Below, piece by piece: positions 62,147 through 64,000 of a stretch of 64,000 bases of DNA. The stretch is taken from positions 2,666,001 to 2,730,000 of the forward strand of contig NZ_CP058334.1 in assembly GCF_013391085.1 (NCBI RefSeq), in the 5' to 3' direction. The DNA is from Natronomonas halophila (lineage in GTDB: Archaea > Halobacteriota > Halobacteria > Halobacteriales > Haloarculaceae). A program made the translations under genes and the position numbers. How positions within the stretch are numbered: position 1 is the stretch's first letter; each line of letters begins with the position of its first letter. The notes under the pieces are model-generated. The model saw only the letters and a program-made list of their open reading frames with translations, made no database searches and was not told the DNA's origin.

Positions 62147-62737
62147 TTACGCTTCGAGCAGGTCGAGAACCGCCTCTTCGGCGGCGGCGATGACCTCCTC
62201 GGGCGACCGCGTCGCGTCGATGCGGACGAACCGCTCGGGTTCGGCCTCGATGAGCCGTTCGTAGTTCTCCTCGACCTGTCCCAGGTAGTCGACCGTCTCG
62301 AACTTGTTCGTCGCGCCGGCCCGCTCGGCGCCGATGTGCGGCGGCACCTCGAAGTACAGCGTCGCATCGGGCGGCCGCGTGAACGGCTGGTGGATACCGC
62401 GAACGTACTCCATCGGTCGCTTGAGGACGCCCGACAGCGTCGCGCCCTGATAGGCGTACCGCGAGTCCGAATACCGGTCGGAGATGACGACCTTGCCGTC
62501 CTCCAGGGCCGGCCGAACCACCCGCGAGAGGTGGTCGGCGTGGTCCGCCGTATACAGGAACAACTCCGCCAGCGGGTCCGCCTCGTCGTCGCCGATGGAG
62601 CGGTTGACTGCCTCGCCGTACCACGACTCCGTCGGTTCCCGGGTGAACACCGTCTCCTCCTCGGGGAGGGTGTCCTGTAACGCCTCGGCCACCGTCGACT
62701 TGCCGCTGCCGTCGAGGCCCTCCAGCGTGATGAGCAT
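62147..62737 (-). CDS. tmk: Thymidylate kinase
   Basis: A 196-aa P-loop kinase that converts dTMP to dTDP. Walker [11 protein letters not shown] (6-15), the D-R-Y motif in [15 protein letters not shown], and a LID region with [12 protein letters not shown] before it. ATG 62737 gives the standard start [14 protein letters not shown]; a longer frame upstream is rejected. It converges on the kinase gene and is divergent from purS with a 127-bp spacer. Confidence 0.93.
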   Translation of the reverse strand: MLITLEGLDGSGKSTVAEALQDTLPEEETVFTREPTESWYGEAVNRSIGDDEADPLAELFLYTADHADHLSRVVRPALEDGKVVISDRYSDSRYAYQGATLSGVLKRPMEYVRGIHQPFTRPPDATLYFEVPPHIGAERAGATNKFETVDYLGQVEENYERLIEAEPERFVRIDATRSPEEVIAAAEEAVLDLLEA

Positions 62738-62808
62738 ATCCGAGCGTTGTCGCCATCGCTTAAGAGTGGCCGGGATGCCGGTCGACGCTCCAACTGATAA
62801 CCACGAAC

Positions 62809-62830
62809 GTGTATACCACTCAAAATACAC
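62809..62830. promoter_or_regulatory. Inverted repeat in the tmk-purS spacer
   Basis: GTGTAT and ATACAC face each other across 10 bases in the divergent spacer, about 35 bp before purS. It could be an operator for purine regulation; the match is short and may be chance. Confidence 0.25.
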
Positions 62831-62864
62831 AACCGTTTTTACGCACGAACACGCCACGTCAGGT

Positions 62865-63116
62865 ATGCCCGCCTACACCGCGACCGTGACCGTGCGGCTG
62901 AAGCACGGCGTTCTCGACCCGGAAGCCGAGACGACCCAGCAGGCCCTCGAACGGCTGGGCTTCGACCTCGAGGACCTGCGGTCGGCCGACCGCTTCGAGG
63001 TCGACCTCGATGCGGCCGACGCCGACGCGGCAGCAGACCGCGCCACCGAGATGGCCGAACGCCTGCTCGCGAACCCGACCATCCACGATTACGACGTGGA
63101 GGTCGCCGAAGCCTGA
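62865..63116 (+). CDS. purS: Phosphoribosylformylglycinamidine synthase, PurS subunit
   Basis: An 83-aa small subunit starting [20 protein letters not shown], with [12 protein letters not shown] and [13 protein letters not shown], the usual ferredoxin-like PurS. It bridges PurL and PurQ in FGAM synthesis (step 4 of purine synthesis). Its stop TGA shares one base with the purQ ATG (TGATG), so the two are coupled. PurL is not in the window. Confidence 0.93.
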   Translation: MPAYTATVTVRLKHGVLDPEAETTQQALERLGFDLEDLRSADRFEVDLDAADADAAADRATEMAERLLANPTIHDYDVEVAEA

Positions 63117-63790
63117 TGACGGTCGCCATCATCAGATTCGGCGGCTCCAACTGCGACCGCGACGCCCTTCGCGCGCTACAGTACCTCGGCATCGACGCCG
63201 AAATCGTCTGGCACGAGGACGGCCTACCCGCCGACACCACCGGGGTCATGATTCCCGGCGGCTTCTCGTACGGCGACTACCTGCGTGCCGGTGCGATGGC
63301 CGCCCGTTCGCCCATCATGAGCGAGGTTCGCGAGGCGGCCGACGACGGTACGCCCGTCCTCGGCGTCTGCAACGGCGCCCAAATCGGTTCCGAAAGCGGC
63401 CTGACCCCCGGCGCGTTCACCACCAACCGGAGCGCCCGCTTCCAGTGTGAACCGGTGTATCTCCGCGTCGAGAACGCCGACACGCCGTGGACGTCGGCCT
63501 ACGACGAAGGCGAGGTCATCGAGGTTCCAATCGCACACGGCGAGGGGCGCTTCGAGGTCCCTGACGACCACCTCGACACGCTCAACGACGAGAACCGCGT
63601 CCTCTTCCGCTACTGTGATGCCGACGGCAACGTCACCGACGCCGCGAATCCCAATGGGTCGAAGGAGAACGTCGCGGGCGTCCTCGGCGAAACCGACCAC
63701 GTCGCGGTGCTGATGCCCCACCCCGAGCGGGCGTCGCTGCCGGATATCGGCGCGACCGACGGTCAGGGCGTCCTCGACGGCTTCGCCTAA
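63116..63790 (+). CDS. purQ: Phosphoribosylformylglycinamidine synthase, PurQ subunit
   Basis: A 224-aa class I glutamine amidotransferase that supplies ammonia to PurL. FGGSNCDRDALRAL near the start, GGFSYGDYLRAGAMA (48-62), the nucleophile C85 in LGVCNGAQIG and the His-Glu pair in LMPHPERAS. It starts on the last base of the purS stop. Its stop overlaps the convergent gene at the right edge by 3 bp. Confidence 0.95.
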   Translation: MTVAIIRFGGSNCDRDALRALQYLGIDAEIVWHEDGLPADTTGVMIPGGFSYGDYLRAGAMAARSPIMSEVREAADDGTPVLGVCNGAQIGSESGLTPGAFTTNRSARFQCEPVYLRVENADTPWTSAYDEGEVIEVPIAHGEGRFEVPDDHLDTLNDENRVLFRYCDADGNVTDAANPNGSKENVAGVLGETDHVAVLMPHPERASLPDIGATDGQGVLDGFA

Positions 63791-64000
63791 TCGTCGGCTT
63801 TCGTGCCCGTGGTGGTGAGTTCGGCCGCGCGTTCCCGGTGGCTTGCCGCGGCCTCGATATCACCGATTGCTTCTCGACAGTCCGCCAGTTTTGAGAGCGT
63901 TCCCGCTAACTCGCCGCGAGCGCCGGCCTCTTCCAGCACCTCGGCGGCCGCCTCGTAGCGCTGGCAGGCCGCCTCAAGGTCATCGCGGGCGCGTTCGAGG
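63787..64000 (-). CDS. Helical TPR-like protein, C-terminal part (cut by window edge)
   Basis: Open on the minus strand from the right edge to TAG at 63789-63787; 71 codons are visible, so the start is outside. The sequence LERARDDLEAACQRYEAAAE, followed by EEAGARGELAGTLSKLADC and GDIEAAASHRERAAEL, is two helix pairs of tetratricopeptide-like spacing (A at 8, G and Y positions). Function unknown. It converges on purQ with a 3-bp overlap. Confidence 0.65.
   Translation of the reverse strand, partial: LERARDDLEAACQRYEAAAEVLEEAGARGELAGTLSKLADCREAIGDIEAAASHRERAAELTTTGTKADD

Noticed and set aside
1-64000. CRISPR arrays, rRNA genes, intact insertion sequences
   Set aside because: No regularly spaced identical repeats, no rRNA-like conserved strings and no transposase-like protein were seen on either strand by eye.

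Overview
The window is from the chromosome of a haloarchaeon (class Halobacteria). Supporting signs are a high-GC coding bias, very acidic proteins, a CetZ tubulin-like gene, CofC of coenzyme F420 synthesis, archaeal Pus10, a HalX-type response regulator, the DUF4129/DUF58/MoxR membrane block, and TATA boxes about 25 nt ahead of start codons, which fits leaderless mRNAs. I cannot name the genus. I see no rRNA, no convincing tRNA, no CRISPR array and no intact transposase.

Region 1 (about 1-29,830) is a surface-glycan locus. From the left edge it holds a truncated glycosyltransferase, two alkaline-phosphatase-superfamily enzymes, an AglG-like GT2, an AglF-like nucleotidyltransferase with an epimerase, an MFS transporter and a WbaP-like phosphoglycosyltransferase. 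Next comes a minus-strand operon for a UDP-ManNAcA-type sugar (epimerase, UDP-ManNAc dehydrogenase, glycosyltransferase, UDP-GlcNAc 2-epimerase). An MsbA/PglK-like ABC exporter follows, then a second operon (RmlA-like, aldo/keto reductase, glycosyltransferase) facing RmlB. The right part is a decoration and polymerisation module: a third sulfatase-like protein, a NodU/CmcH carbamoyltransferase, an AT-rich glycosyltransferase, an AsnB-type amidotransferase, an FkbM methyltransferase, a Wzy/ligase-like membrane protein and two more glycosyltransferases. No AglB oligosaccharyltransferase is present, so whether the product is an N-glycan or a separate polysaccharide stays open.

Region 2 (about 29,831-31,190) is a scar-like stretch: a membrane-protein fragment and a SWIM zinc-finger gene damaged by a lost Cys and an in-frame amber codon. 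Region 3 (31,191-44,902) holds a DUF4330 protein with a membrane partner, GlmS and a GlmU-like enzyme (UDP-GlcNAc supply for region 1), MoxR, a divergent pair of an NDT/TIR-like protein and a winged-helix regulator, a REC-PAS-PAS histidine kinase, and a four-gene minus operon (DUF4129, small membrane protein, DUF58, large membrane protein) that normally goes with MoxR.

Region 4 (45,063-53,553) has pus10, a zinc-finger protein, an acyl-CoA catabolic set (EthD-like, 3-hydroxyacyl-CoA dehydrogenase, acyl-CoA dehydrogenase, CoA-transferase, IclR regulator), an RNA-ligase-like protein lacking the key lysine, and a 49-aa conserved haloarchaeal protein. Region 5 (53,755-64,000) has a HalX response regulator, a striking run of six hairpins, rnhB, an NDUFA9-like epimerase, cetZ overlapping a membrane-anchored secreted protein and followed by cofC, a RAM-only Lrp-like protein, a REC-GAF histidine kinase, tmk, purS-purQ and a truncated helical protein at the right edge.
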